A stretch of 26,967 bases of DNA, from the NCBI GenBank assembly GCA_900404475.1, contig OUQQ01000181.1, positions 4,214-31,180 of the forward strand, read 5' to 3'. The notes beneath the pieces are model-generated. The model saw only the letters and a list, made by a program, of their open reading frames with translations, did no database searches and was not told where the DNA came from. Source of the DNA: Spongospora subterranea (lineage: Eukaryota; Endomyxa; Phytomyxea; Plasmodiophorida; Plasmodiophoridae). The stretch's first letter is position 1. Each line of letters begins with the position of its first letter. This document shows, piece after piece, positions 1-9,335 of the stretch. Made by a program: the position numbers and the translations under genes.

Positions 1-463
1 GCCGAGGGACTGATTCTCCAAAGCGCGCCGAGATACAGTGTAAACACTGTTTTACAAATTGTGGAATATCTTGCGCCATACCTCTCCAAAGGAATCGGGA
101 ACTTATCGATCCCTGGGTGGCACGAACTCCACGATGGCCCGCACTTCCACAATGTGCAACCACACATATGCGGAGGATGAGTGTGGTGTCTTTCTCGGGA
201 TTTAGGATAATGTCATCTGCTTCAAAGAGTCCAGAGTCTTTCTGGAAAACTGTTTCTCCAATTAATATTTCAGAGGATTCAAATTCCAGGTACTTCAGTT
301 GAGAACTAGAGATATGATCGAGGGTTGGGAATTCAAAATCGGGTGAAGCCATGGGTCTTACTAAACCGGAATGAATTTTGATATACGGCGGGCATGTTGA
401 ATTTGGACACACGAAGGTGCAGTCCAGCGGGTTAATATATCTGCCCAAACATTCAATCCTCAT
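1..463 (-). mobile_element. Ty3/gypsy integrase N-terminal zinc-binding region, cut by window edge
   Basis: Reading the minus strand from the ATG at 463 gives an open frame of about 154 codons with no stop, running off the left edge. Its last third reads like the H2C2 zinc-binding domain that precedes the integrase core in Ty3/gypsy polyproteins: a histidine pair within VVAHCGSAGHRGV (about residues 102-114), then FLWRGMAQDI, then the cysteine pair in KQCLHC (about residues 140-145). In the family this finger binds zinc and helps the integrase engage element ends. The catalytic core would lie outside the window. Upstream residues, including a Cys pair in CPNSTC, would correspond to the RNase H-integrase linker. 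The element is not continuous with the copia fragment next to it. The domain call is fairly secure; whether the element is intact cannot be judged. Confidence 0.7.
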
Positions 464-507
464 GGTATATGCTCTATGGTATAAGCAAGGGAAGAGAGCT
501 TCAAACT

Positions 508-1100
508 CTAACGATGAAGCTTATCAATAGTATATTGCTTGAACAGAATGGACGATGATGATGGATTAAAAATAAAAACCAAATTCATATGGTCGGTGAA
601 GATATGGAAAATGCGTTTACTAATGAGGGGGTTTGGGCGTGATTGAGTAAGAGCTTCATGAGGAGTCACGTCAGGTAACTTCGGGTGCGGGCACAAGTTG
701 TGCACATGAGTCGCCGTAAGAATGGCGCCACCCCAAAACTGCTTCGGAAGACGCGCATGAAGTAGCATGGCCCGAGCGTCATCCATCAGTGTTAAATGAC
801 CGCGTTCAGCGACACCATTTTGCTCAGATGAGTATTCGACTGTCGATTGCCATTCAATACCAGCCTCTTCCAGAAATGACGAAGTTAAAACTCATGGTTC
901 ACGAATTCCTTCGCATTATCCCCGAACAAAATTTTGATTCCAATCGTAGTTTTAGGAGACGAAATTTGTGAAAACCTTCGTTTTTTCGATGCAGCAGATA
1001 TGTACATTTGGATTTGCTGCAATGTTCGGAGAAGGTGATAAAATAGACCTCTCCAAATAAGGACGCCACTGGCAGTGGACCACATTCATCAACATCGAGT
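508..1100 (-). pseudogene. Ty1/copia integrase core fragment, frameshifted
   Basis: On the minus strand, three frames in succession give copia integrase motifs. The core start resembles the usual CGPLPV...ITF (seen as CGPLPVASLFGEVYFITF near 1085-1030). Next come FGDNAKEFVNHEF near 920-885 (matching the DNG.EF segment holding the second catalytic Asp), then TVEYSSEQNGVAERGH near 840-800 (matching TPYTPQQNGVAER), and then LLHARLPKQFWGGA near 765-720. Frames change between motifs and stops interrupt them, so it cannot make integrase. It joins a gypsy-type gag fragment at about 1105, inside the fold-back described separately. It lacks flanking protease or RT of its own, so it is an isolated fragment and not part of either copia element further right. 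Confidence 0.75.
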
Positions 1101-1103
1101 CGT

Positions 1104-1373
1104 TCAGTTGCCATATGTGAGAGGCGACCACCAGTCCAATGCAGACCCAACAAGCAAATTGCTTAACAGGCCCACAAGGGACTGTTCGGTGCAGTATGTC
1201 ATCGGTTTTTGCTGAATAATCAGTCTTTCCTGATTGGTGAAGTTGCAACGATTGTGTGGAGATCCGTCAAACGGTTCCGGCAATTTAACCTTCGGTTCAC
1301 TCGTAGATGACACGAACTTTTCGAATGTTCGTCTCAGGTCGTTCAGTGCTTCGTTGATATTTCGCAATTTCAT
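1104..1373 (-). pseudogene. Ty3/gypsy gag fragment, left arm of inverted duplication
   Basis: The 89-codon minus-strand frame reads as the N-terminal part of a Ty3/gypsy gag: KLPEPFDGSPHN, then QSLVGLLSNLLVGSALDWW, the typical 'P.PFDG' and 'L.G.A..WW' blocks of the retrotransposon gag domain. Compared with the plus-strand copy at 1484-1779 it lacks 36 bp (12 codons) after the FEKFVS stretch. At its 3' end it runs directly into copia integrase sequence in another frame. It is a relic with no zinc knuckle or protease. Confidence 0.7.
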
Positions 1374-1483
1374 GAGAGAGTACGCAGGTGTTGTGCAACA
1401 TCAGTGATCGACTGCGATCTGGTTTGCGGAGCGTCGTCAGCAAACATGTTGTACAAATCAGGGACGTGAGGCGGCGCGCGTTT

Positions 1484-1833
1484 TGAGACGAACATTTGAA
1501 AAGTTCGTGTCAGAAATTCCCGACAACAAACCGAACCTTGCTTCGTCTTCTACGAGTGAACCGAAGGTTAAATTGCCGGAACCGTTTGACGGATCTCCAC
1601 ACAATCTTCGCAACCTCACCAATCAGGTAAAACTGATTATTCAGCAAAAACCGATGATATACTTCACCGAACAGTCCCTTGTGGGCCTGTTAAGCAATTT
1701 GCTTGTTGGGTCTGCAATGGACTGGTGGTCGCCTCCCACATATGGCAACTGTTTTTTTAGAACGACTCGATGTCGATGAATGTGGTCCACTGCCAGTTGT
1801 GTCCTTATTTGGAGAATTCAATTTTTATCACCT
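1484..1833 (+). pseudogene. Ty3/gypsy gag fragment joined to copia integrase start, right arm of inverted duplication
   Basis: The plus strand carries the same gag block as 1104-1373 in opposite orientation: FEKFVSEIPDNK, KLPEPFDGSPHNL and LLSNLLVGSAMDWW. After the TYGN motif the frame changes, and the next frame gives ERLDVDECGPLPVVSLFGE, the start of a copia integrase core. The frame then decays near 1830. The gag-to-integrase junction is therefore present in both arms, so the chimera existed before the inverted duplication formed. A seven-T run sits at the junction in this arm only. Confidence 0.7.
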
Positions 1834-1952
1834 ATATCTGCACCAGGAAGCTCTTTTGAAACTTGAAATTACGAACCGATCTGGTTTTTGAGAGAAATTT
1901 AGGAAAGAACACACGGGTCAGACGTAATAGGGATTAGATAAAGATATGTATT

Positions 1953-2495
1953 TCAAATAAGGTCTGATTCTTGCCTCAAATATTCGCCTGTATCGCCCTG
2001 ATGAAAGGAGACGATGGCGCTGGGCTCGAGTTTCCGACAATCCTGAGTTCCATGAGCGGTCACACCAAAACCCAATGGAATATCGCTCATCGACATGACC
2101 ACTACGCCCTGATACTTCGCTGTCGATTCTGTGATCCGTCCCAAACCCGATTTCAGCACGTGGTTCCCGTACAGGAACGACATTTCGCTGCTGGGTTTGA
2201 CCCAGACTCGGTTCTTGGCGTATTGTGCAAGGTAATCCAGGGCGGTGACGTGAAGGCGGAACTTGCCGGTCTTGGTGAACTTGCCCAGGCAGGTGCCGGC
2301 CGACAGCAGGTTGTCGTTGGACACGTGCTGGGCTTGGCGCAATACGTCGGCCGACATGTAAAACACACGGTCGTGGTGGAATCGAAAACAGAAATCCCCG
2401 TCTGGGCGCTCCAGCAGATGGCGCAACGACCGCCCTATGAATCGCGACAGTTTCTCGAACAGAACAGCGGTCTCGTCTTCAGTTAACGGCCTCAT
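1953..2495 (-). CDS. NIP7: 60S ribosome biogenesis protein NIP7
   Basis: Single-exon frame of 180 codons, the normal length of eukaryotic NIP7. The start MRPLTEDET and the internal blocks [38 protein letters not shown] and [17 protein letters not shown] are close to those conserved from yeast to human. The N-terminal half is the NIP7-specific fold and the C-terminal half (about residues 95-170) is the RNA-binding PUA domain. NIP7 acts in the nucleolus and nucleus on pre-60S particles and is needed for 27S pre-rRNA processing. No stop, frameshift or missing block is visible, so it should be functional. It diverges from BCP1, with 188 bp between the start codons. Its 3' end is about 120 bp from retroelement debris. 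Confidence 0.97.
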   Translation of the reverse strand: MRPLTEDETAVLFEKLSRFIGRSLRHLLERPDGDFCFRFHHDRVFYMSADVLRQAQHVSNDNLLSAGTCLGKFTKTGKFRLHVTALDYLAQYAKNRVWVKPSSEMSFLYGNHVLKSGLGRITESTAKYQGVVVMSMSDIPLGFGVTAHGTQDCRKLEPSAIVSFHQGDTGEYLRQESDLI

Positions 2496-2683
2496 TGCAG
2501 CGACTTGTCCAGGAAACTGTCCAAAATGGAGATAGTTTCAAGTCCGTCGTCCGTCACGGACTCCGTCGCTGCCAGTTGGCCATTTTCGTAAGTTGCGGAA
2601 ATCCAGAAGAAGTTTGCGCCCTTTGACGATTTTGAAGAGACCGCTCGCCGGGGCGAAAAAAAACACATATTGCTTTGACCTCC
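2496..2683. promoter_or_regulatory. Shared divergent intergenic region of NIP7 and BCP1
   Basis: These 188 bp lie between the NIP7 start codon (minus) and the BCP1 start codon (plus), so both promoters must be here or overlap the neighbouring genes. A short A-run sits about 25-30 bp before the BCP1 start. I see no clear TATA box or known binding site. The promoter role is inferred from position only. Confidence 0.5.
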
Positions 2684-3502
2684 ATGGATTATTCATCGAG
2701 CAGTAGTGATGACGAGGGATCGACAAGGGCCGGTCAAGACGAAGAGTCCTGTGATGAATTAGATCACACCGGATTGGCCGCTCAGAACAATCCAACGACG
2801 ACGACAACATCGCACGCCAGGAAACGATCCCGCCAGGACGACAATCAGGAGGAGGTGATCATGACGGATTTCGAGTTCTTCGACCCGAACCCCGACGACT
2901 ATCATGGCGTTCGGTCGATGCTGTTGAACTGGCTGGACGGGTTCCATGATGTCGATATATCGTCGATCGCCAACGCCATAGTTGATCAGGCGATCCTGGG
3001 GACGATCGTCAAGACCGACTTGAATCCGGTCGCCATCGCCACCATATTGCCATTATCGTCGCCAGAAATGCAACCCGTCCGGCAGTTCTTGCTGGATCGA
3101 GCCGATCCCAGTTCCAAGGCCGTTTTGCAGTCGAAAGAGCACATCGGCGTTCTGGTTTATGAGCGATTCCTGAACCTGCCTTGGCAGCTGATCCCCGACC
3201 TGTTCGAGTCGCTGCAGAAGGACCTGCTCTGGGCCAGGCAAAACGGCGGGAGACAGTACGAGTTCGACTCGATCGTGTTCATCGCCAGGACCAGCCCGGA
3301 GCGGCGAAAGGGGAAATCCATATCGTATTACATGGAGGAACAGAAGCTATTCCACAAATTCTCCTCGCACACCTGCTCGTTCCCGTCCGTCGTCGGCAAA
3401 TCTAATATTCAGCCACGAACCCCGCAACGCACAATGATCATGTTCAAACGCCCGGATCTCGCCAAGATCGTGGCGCTACTCAGATCCACGTTTAGTTTAT
3501 AA
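2684..3502 (+). CDS. BCP1: BCP1/BCCIP family protein
   Basis: Single-exon frame of 272 codons from the first ATG at 2684. An in-frame non-ATG start at 2675 is less likely. The acidic, serine-rich N-terminus (SSSSSDDEGS, then an Asp/Glu-rich stretch) is followed by the family's hallmark FEFFDPNPDDYHGVRSML (about residues 61-78), then FLLDRADP, then a conserved LPWQLIPDLFESLQKD block in the middle, and a C-terminal TMIMFKRPDL segment. Yeast Bcp1 (about 283 residues) is a nuclear chaperone and export factor for ribosomal protein uL14 (Rpl23) and affects export of Mss4. Animal BCCIP has added roles with BRCA2 and p21. Length and motif order support an intact member. Its neighbour across the divergent promoter, NIP7, also serves 60S assembly. 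Downstream it ends 9 bp from the stop codon of the convergent coiled-coil gene. Confidence 0.9.
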   Translation: MDYSSSSSDDEGSTRAGQDEESCDELDHTGLAAQNNPTTTTTSHARKRSRQDDNQEEVIMTDFEFFDPNPDDYHGVRSMLLNWLDGFHDVDISSIANAIVDQAILGTIVKTDLNPVAIATILPLSSPEMQPVRQFLLDRADPSSKAVLQSKEHIGVLVYERFLNLPWQLIPDLFESLQKDLLWARQNGGRQYEFDSIVFIARTSPERRKGKSISYYMEEQKLFHKFSSHTCSFPSVVGKSNIQPRTPQRTMIMFKRPDLAKIVALLRSTFSL

Positions 3503-3511
3503 ACCTTAAAT

Positions 3512-4996
3512 TCACGTTGATTGGTCGCTGATACTATTAGTCTCGGACGGGACCCGGCTCAGCTCGTCGTAATCGTGTAGCTTTTGCAGCAGTTCGGCAT
3601 TATAGGCGAGCAGTTTCGTGCAGGCGCGACAGGCGGACGTGGCCGACCGTTGTTGCGAGCGTTGGCGGCACAGGCGATCGGCGAGCACCTCGAGTTTCGT
3701 CATCAGGCCGTTGTCGTTCACGATCTGCTGGTGCAGGGCGTCGTCGCCGTAATCCTGTCGGATGAACGCCAGCCGAACCTCGTGCAATCGCTGGGCGATA
3801 TCGGCCTGGTGCTGGTCCACGATGCGTTTGAGCTCGGCGCTCTTCTCCCGCTCGTACCGGCCCCGCTCGCTGGCGACGCTCTCGTCCAGTTCTATCTGCT
3901 GATCGGCCCTGATCCGCCGTTTCTCCTCGTCCAGCGCCGATCGTTGATCCGCGCGAATCCTCGTCAACTCCTCGTCCGTGTTCTGTTCATGGGTCGTCCT
4001 CAGCACCGAAATCTGCTCGTCACTCTTCCGCATATGCTCTTTTCTAAGAACCTGTAGTTGTCGTTCCGTATCTGCTGACAGTTCTTCGCGTAAACGAGCG
4101 ATCCTGTCAATACATTCAGAAACCCTGTGGGCAACGCTTCAGAAACATTCTAACCGATCGAAATGTTCTTTTTCGATGTTCTCGGTCAGTTCCACCAAGC
4201 GCGTCTCCCTCCGGATCGTCATCTCGTCGGCGAGTGCGCGGAGATCGCGATCGAGCTGGGCGTCCGATTCCGAACGGATCTGATCGAGTTCCCTCCTGAG
4301 ATTTCCTTCGGCTTCCGCTCGCGCCGTTCGCATGGCCTTCAGCCGCTGATCGGCCAACTCCTTATTCACCTCATTCACTCTGATCGCTCGAGTTTTCGCC
4401 CACGCCAGACTCATCTCCTCCAGTTTCTCCTCGATATCGGTTTCCGTCGCAATCCTCAGCGCCTTTTCTGCCTCTTTGATGGCGATCTGCAATTGCGCTT
4501 CGTTTTCCTCCAAAATCTGTTGCGTTCTCTCTTGATTCAACGCACGAGCGGCGTGGATATGATCAGTCAGCCTGATCTGCAGTTTCTTGTCGAGATCCTC
4601 AATGGCGACCTTCTGCCGACGTTTGAAGCTCGCGTCGGCAATTGCCACCGCATGATCGATCTCGGCTTCCTTACGCCGTCGAACCTCGTTCAACTGATCC
4701 TCGAACTGTCGTCGGGCGATCGCCAGTCTCTCCCTCCCCTCCGTCTCCATGGCTGTCTTCAGCTCCTCCTGCCGAATGAACGACAGCAATCGCACCTGTT
4801 CGACCTGGTCCGTTTCCGTCTCCAGATCCGTCCCCATCTCCGCTTCACGAATCAGGGCGATCTCCTCCACCTTCTTCGCCTCGTCTCGCGGAGCCGGTGT
4901 CGATCGCGCCTTCGTCGCCTTCTCTTTCCTCCTTGTCTGCTCTCCCAATCGTGCACATCGTTTTCGCACATGGCGAATTTCCTTCGTGACCGACAT
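3512..4996 (-). CDS. Long coiled-coil protein, two exons
   Basis: Exon 1 (4996-4155) starts at the first ATG of the frame, with MSVTKEIRHVRKRC. Exon 2 is 4103-3512. The 51-bp intron (4154-4104) begins GTTAG and ends TTGACAG. Removing it restores the frame as FDRIARLREELSAD and gives about 477 residues. Without splicing, a stop follows FDRLECF. Almost the whole protein is Arg/Glu/Ala/Gln-rich heptad-like sequence (for example RRKEAEIDHAVAIADASFK and IRADQQIELDESVASERG), so a long coiled coil is expected. The N-terminal 60 residues are basic and low-complexity. I see no transmembrane segment, so a mitofilin (Mic60) identity is not supported despite a loosely similar coiled coil. A structural, cytoskeletal or scaffold role is possible, but I do not recognise the family. 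The start could lie in an unseen upstream exon. Confidence 0.7.
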
Positions 4997-5553
4997 GGGT
5001 GTAACGGAATACTCTCTGCCCAACAAACTCACTGTGACCTGCCAACGTCCATGTAGTCCCAACCTGTCACTACAGTATCAGTTGTGGATACAGGCCAGAG
5101 AACCCAACAAGTGAAAAAATTTCAAGTTGAAATCACAGATGTGAATGAAAACTGAATTTCCTTTATCAGACGACTTTCATATATTTCAAGACCTGTACTG
5201 AACAGCAACAGACAAGGACAATTACTTTTATTTCGTCGTTTAATAACGACGACTTGTGTGGAAGTTGCTTTTTCGAAATTTAAAGAGTAAAGCGTGAATC
5301 TGATGGTGATGACTGACAGGAGAGGCGACGGATCATGACAACTCGTCGAGCTCTGGCAGAGGGTTTTAATTTGCATCAACAATCTGTTGGATATAAACAG
5401 AATGTCAGTTTGGGAACTTTAAGCCGCCGCCCTCCCCATCAGAGGGTCTTGTATCTGAACTTTTGAAAGCTCCCAATACTCGAAGCGGTACGTGACGTCG
5501 TTCGGGATGGAATAGGGATAATTGAGGACGGTTGAAATTCAGTGCCGTTCGCA
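4997..5553. other. Intergenic stretch between two minus-strand genes
   Basis: About 560 bp that should hold the 5' end of the coiled-coil gene and the 3' end of the six-exon gene. Open frames of up to 86 codons on the minus strand (5382-5122) have no recognisable similarity and unremarkable composition. A small upstream exon of the coiled-coil gene could hide here. I see no TE relic. Confidence 0.4.
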
Positions 5554-6757
5554 CTATTGTTGTTTTGTTCTCGTAGCTATACGGGATGCTGCGCTAGGCA
5601 GGTGTCGATATGGCTTCCCTAAGCTATGAACGAGGATCGTGTGCTGATAAAGTACACGAGGGCGGACATCAAACTCATCTGGCGGGGACGTGAACAACGA
5701 TGATGCCCAGCATTAATATGCTGTGTTTATGGACCGTGACCTACTCAGAATGGATTCCATCAACATAGATCGCCACATTGTTGGTTTGTCATAATTGGAT
5801 GACGGGCGAATGTTCATCTGTTCGACTATAGCGTCTTCGACACGTGGTCGTCGTCCCTGGAAGGAACGAACAATGAGATCGGTTTCGACATTCCCATCGG
5901 CCGATATTTCGGGCCAGTTTGTGGCGTCTTCCAAACTATAGGAACACAGACTCATAATAATAATGAGACATGCTTTGGCGCGTAAACTGGGGACGTTTTC
6001 TGGACCTTCTCCAGGGGCGCTGGGGCCAATTCCAGGTTGACGTCTGATCCAGAGCCGGGAATGGTTGATAAACCGGGTTTCTGCAGTTCAGATTTGACGC
6101 TCTGACGCCATTACTTGATCGTCAAATCATGTCTGCTCGTACTTATTTTTTTCGTTGATGAAAACACGGCATACTCAGCTGGATCACTGTTAAGCCAGAA
6201 AAATTCCCATCAAGATTTACTCACGACGAAGAGCAACAGATATGGCTTCGCACATCCAGCGAGACAAGGACGGGAGACGCTGACACCGACATTTTGTGAC
6301 AGTTTGCGCTTCCAACATGCCGTTTTCGAACGACCTCGGATTTGCTCGTCGCGAGCAGCATTTTGATTGGACTTGTTGAAGGAACAAATCATAAGTGAAT
6401 TCAGATGGGGAATCGACAATGTGTTTATAATCTGACGTTGATTGCAATTCATTTGACCTATAGAGTAATCGAAAATGGCCATGTGCCATCGTTTACCCTC
6501 TCAATGGTACAAATCCCTGGGTGTCTATGCAACGAGAATTTGGACAAGAAAGATGAGTTCCATAATGATGGCGGCGTCGTTGGTTTCTTATCAACGCCCC
6601 GTTGCTCCGACACCCAGAAATCTGTACCATCGAGAATGGTCACTGTCAGCAATTCCAGCATGTAGGCCTGCTCGGCGTTGCAATTGGGGTATCAATCGCG
6701 GGAGAGGGCGGTCCATACCTTTGGCTTGACACTACGGGTAGTTTCAAAAGATGCCAT
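5554..6757 (-). CDS. Six-exon gene, possible La-related (LARP-type) protein
   Basis: Six segments on the minus strand join in phase with no stop. E1 is 6757-6719, E2 6667-6511, E3 6457-6238, E4 6186-6143, E5 6080-5745 and E6 5678-5554. The introns are 51, 54, 51, 62 and 66 bp, each GT...AG. The sum is 921 nt, or 306 residues from MASFETTRSV. This consistency is the main evidence that it is real. The N-terminal stretch MASFETTRSVKPK, AYMLELLTVTILDGTDFW loosely resembles the second half of a La motif ('LIASF.R...L...L...AL..S..LEV'). The open frame continues upstream to about 6870 (FISALPMASF), so one or more 5' exons are probably missing from my model. A later segment reads SLEDATNWPEISADG. 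The protein is otherwise basic and unrecognised. If it is a LARP it would bind mRNA in the cytoplasm, but that is tentative. Confidence 0.5.
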
Positions 6758-7448
6758 CGGGAGGGCAGAGATGAACGAGCTCGAGATTTCGAAACAGTCA
6801 ACCCAACATCGAACAGAAATAGAAGACCCAGCCGTGAACTGACGCTTTGCCAAGAAATGGTCAACGGTTCCGACTGTGCCACGTCAAGGTTTTGTTGCCG
6901 CCGGCGCAACCCTTGGCTCCGTGGCCGTTGGCTGCGCCGACTCTGTCCGATGCCCCGCCCGTACCGTGGTAGAGTGGCGCCACCTGCCTGTAACCGTGGG
7001 GGATCTGATTATCCTGCCAATATTTGTTGGCCGGCCATGGCCCATGTATATGAACATGGTTGTCCTGCTACCGGTGAAACAACCTGCTTTTGCCCAGAGG
7101 TGTCATCTCTAATCTCGGATAACCTCGCTTGTTTCTCTGGCTCCATCTTGGAGAACTCGATTCGGGCTCCGAATCAAGCTGTGTAATTGTCTCAAGGGTC
7201 GTTTTCGGCTAAGTTCCTGACTGATAATCTCACAGAGTTCCACCGGTAATTTACCTCCCTAACAATCCTAATCAACCTGTAAATCATACAGAATATCTCA
7301 CCTACATGAAGTCAGTCTAATATCGTTTAGAAGTCTCTGATCTGACGGTTCGATCTAGGGTTAACGGTCTTCAAGTCCCACTAAACGAAAACGGTTGGTT
7401 GTTCGTACTGTTTTCTGCAAATTTATCAGCTCATTCGCTGAACCAGGA
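6758..7448. other. Spacer between divergent genes, probably holding 5' exons of one or both
   Basis: About 690 bp between the modelled starts of the minus-strand six-exon gene and the plus-strand PHD gene. The minus frame from 7143 begins MEPEKQARLSEIRDD, and an adjacent frame gives HVHIHGPWPANKYWQDNQ followed by a Gly/His/Asn-rich run. These could be N-terminal exons of the six-exon gene. The plus frame just upstream of the PHD start (from about 7370) reads TKRKRLVVRTVFCKFISSF and is open into the modelled exon 1, so the PHD gene may begin earlier, after an acceptor near 7370. None of these joins could be fixed. Confidence 0.35.
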
Positions 7449-8137
7449 ATGGAGGTCTCGGTTCCAGTAGATTTGTCTTCTTTCGAAAGCAAATGGCAAG
7501 TTCGTACCAGCGAGGTGCTGTAATTTGCATGGATGCGCAATCGTGTTCTAACGATTTTTAACGATTTAGAGGGCACCTGCCCCTAGATGGCCGGCGATAT
7601 GTACTGTCTGCAACTCGAATGAATCTACCGATACTTGTTTCCTTCTTTGCTGTCACGATTGTGGTCTGTGGATGCACTCGGCCTGCAGAGGCGCAACAGT
7701 TCGTCCAGCGCTGTTTACCGGGACCATTTACCTATGCGCTGATTGTGCGTTCTGCAATCAATGCAATCTGAAAGTCAACCCTCAGTTTGTCAAGGTCTGC
7801 GACACATGCTGTGGATCATGGCACGTGTATTGCATGAACATTCCCCAAGATCAAGTTGTCAGTTTAGCCCTTAATGCATCCCGCTCCTTTAGATGTAAAC
7901 GTACGTACACCCGAGCGAGTGATATCGTAGCATTTCATAGCGTTCATGTTTTCAGGTTGCATCGAAAAAATCGGCAAAAGCCCGGAACCGCAAATCGACG
8001 TTCCACAGAGGGCAGAACCTGCAGAGGCTGTTGCCGATGAATATGTTATGGATGAATCTTCAGGCGTTGACGATGATGATTCGAGCGTTGCCGAAGACAG
8101 TGAAATGGACAACAGTGACGTTGATGAGGACACATGA
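7449..8137 (+). CDS. Tandem PHD-finger protein (DPF-like), three exons
   Basis: Exons 7449-7514, 7570-7900 and 7956-8137 are joined over two 55-bp introns (GTGCTG...TTTAG with a TTCTAAC branch-like site, and GTACGT...TTTCAG). They encode about 192 residues. Exon 2 holds a first zinc finger starting CTVCNSNES, with CHDCGLWMHSAC and YLCADC. A second follows at once: CAFCNQC, then VCDTCCGSWHVYC. The second intron splits the arginine codon after FRCK, and splicing rebuilds FRCKRC, supplying the last cysteine. The spacing of Cys and His matches the double PHD finger seen in DPF and MOZ-type chromatin proteins, which read acylated and unmodified histone H3 tails. The C-terminus is strongly acidic (DDDDSSVAEDSEMD). 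A nuclear chromatin role is inferred. A basic KRKR stretch lies in the open frame just upstream, so the true start may be earlier. Confidence 0.8.
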
Positions 8138-8288
8138 TTTGTCGAATTCGATGGTTCAATCAGTTATATGTATTAATTTAAATAGTCTAGATGGGCATAT
8201 CACGTTCTAGTTTTTGATTCGAATTCTTCAAAGGCAAATGTCTGAACGAGATAACTAAGACTTGCATGCATAATTTTGATCATTGGTT

Positions 8289-8421
8289 TGTTGAGGGTGC
8301 AACCAAAGAGAGTTGTCTATCTACGGCTATAGGGTGCTTGCGCTGTGCTTTCCTAATTTCTGTCGAGGTGAAAATCCTACACTACATCCGGATTCGATGT
8401 AGTGGATCATGTTTTGCAACA
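8289..8421 (-). repeat. Possible LTR of copia element 1
   Basis: The 133-bp stretch begins TGTTG and ends CAACA on either strand, the usual short inverted ends of copia LTRs, and lies downstream of the RNase H relic where a 3' LTR should be. Against it: no purine tract adjoins it, and its partial repeat at about 17921-17990 runs past the proposed boundary, so the true LTR may be larger. No second LTR was found to confirm it. Confidence 0.3.
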
Positions 8422-8689
8422 TGAGCGATGCGCTAGGAGAACAGGTTCTCGCGTTAGAAAGGGATTTTCGAAGATGTTTCTCTGACCAACGGTTTATTGG
8501 ATGGCGGTTTGTGGAACCCTGCCTGGCTGGACGTTTCCAGCCTACCAGTGTTCCAGTTTTCCTGACCGTGTTCTCCCGAACTATTCTATACTTGTCCGAC
8601 TCGCTTCGGCCGCACTGGCGGTTCCAGCACCCTCCTCGCCAGTGCCGGTCTGGTGGCATGATCTGATCGCCAGCTCTCGGGAAACGGAC

Positions 8690-9335
8690 GGTTGATAACG
8701 GCCTGGTAAACTTATCAGCCATGTTATCATCTTCGCTGGGGACATGACGACGCTCAATGGGGTCCTTTCTTCCTTTCGTCTTGGATGAACCGGTACTCGA
8801 CATCGATATGTTTGGAGCGTTGAAAACATACACTCATTCTCTACCCATCTTGGTACAGGATTGGTTATCCTCGTAGACGACGGTTGACGAGTAGTAGTTG
8901 ACGGCAGCCAACTCACCTGCTGAACGGCGTGAGAGAGGCGCCAATAAATTCCGCCTTCGTTGAGCTCAGCGCTACACATTTCTGTCATCGTGATCCCCAG
9001 AGAATTGCTCCTCCATACTCGATCATGCAGCCGCTCGTTGAGTTGCGGTCGGTTGAGTTGCCCCAATCAGCGTCAGCGTAGGCGATCAGCTTCAACTCCA
9101 TTTTAGATGACGACGGCTGTGTGGGCTTTCTTACCGTGGATTTTCCAGGGTTCCGGTGCCCTGTAATTCTCGCGACAATTGCCACATCGTCTGCCGTCGG
9201 CATCTCAACATGACGGGCCACAACGTCCAACAGCGTCGGCGATATCGGGGCGGGCAGCACAGGCAGCAAACATGAACACGCTCTCGATAGGGATAGCTGA
9301 TCGCTACAGCGGTGATCGTCTCTTGACCACGACAC
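8690..9335 (-). pseudogene. Copia element 1 RNase H domain
   Basis: Minus-strand frames give LIAYADADWGNSTDRNSTSGC (shortened here as YADADWGNSTDRNSTSGC), the RNase H start block with its first catalytic Asp, followed by GGAILW. A frame change leads to LSHAVQQVSWL and later, in another frame from 8833, KKEGPIE-like and HVPSEDDNMADKFTRPL blocks, which match the RNase H tail where the element polyprotein ends. Several frameshifts separate the blocks, so no active enzyme is made. Confidence 0.75.

Larger units (their letters stand above)
1033..1833. repeat. Large inverted repeat of chimeric retroelement sequence
   Basis: Arms 1033-1336 and 1484-1833 are near reverse complements, separated by about 147 bp of unrelated spacer. 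Similarity runs across the gag fragment and into the copia integrase fragment. The right arm has an extra 36 bp in gag and a small T-rich insertion at the gag/integrase junction. A transcript of either strand could fold into a roughly 300-bp hairpin. Arm identity was judged by eye, not calculated. Confidence 0.8.
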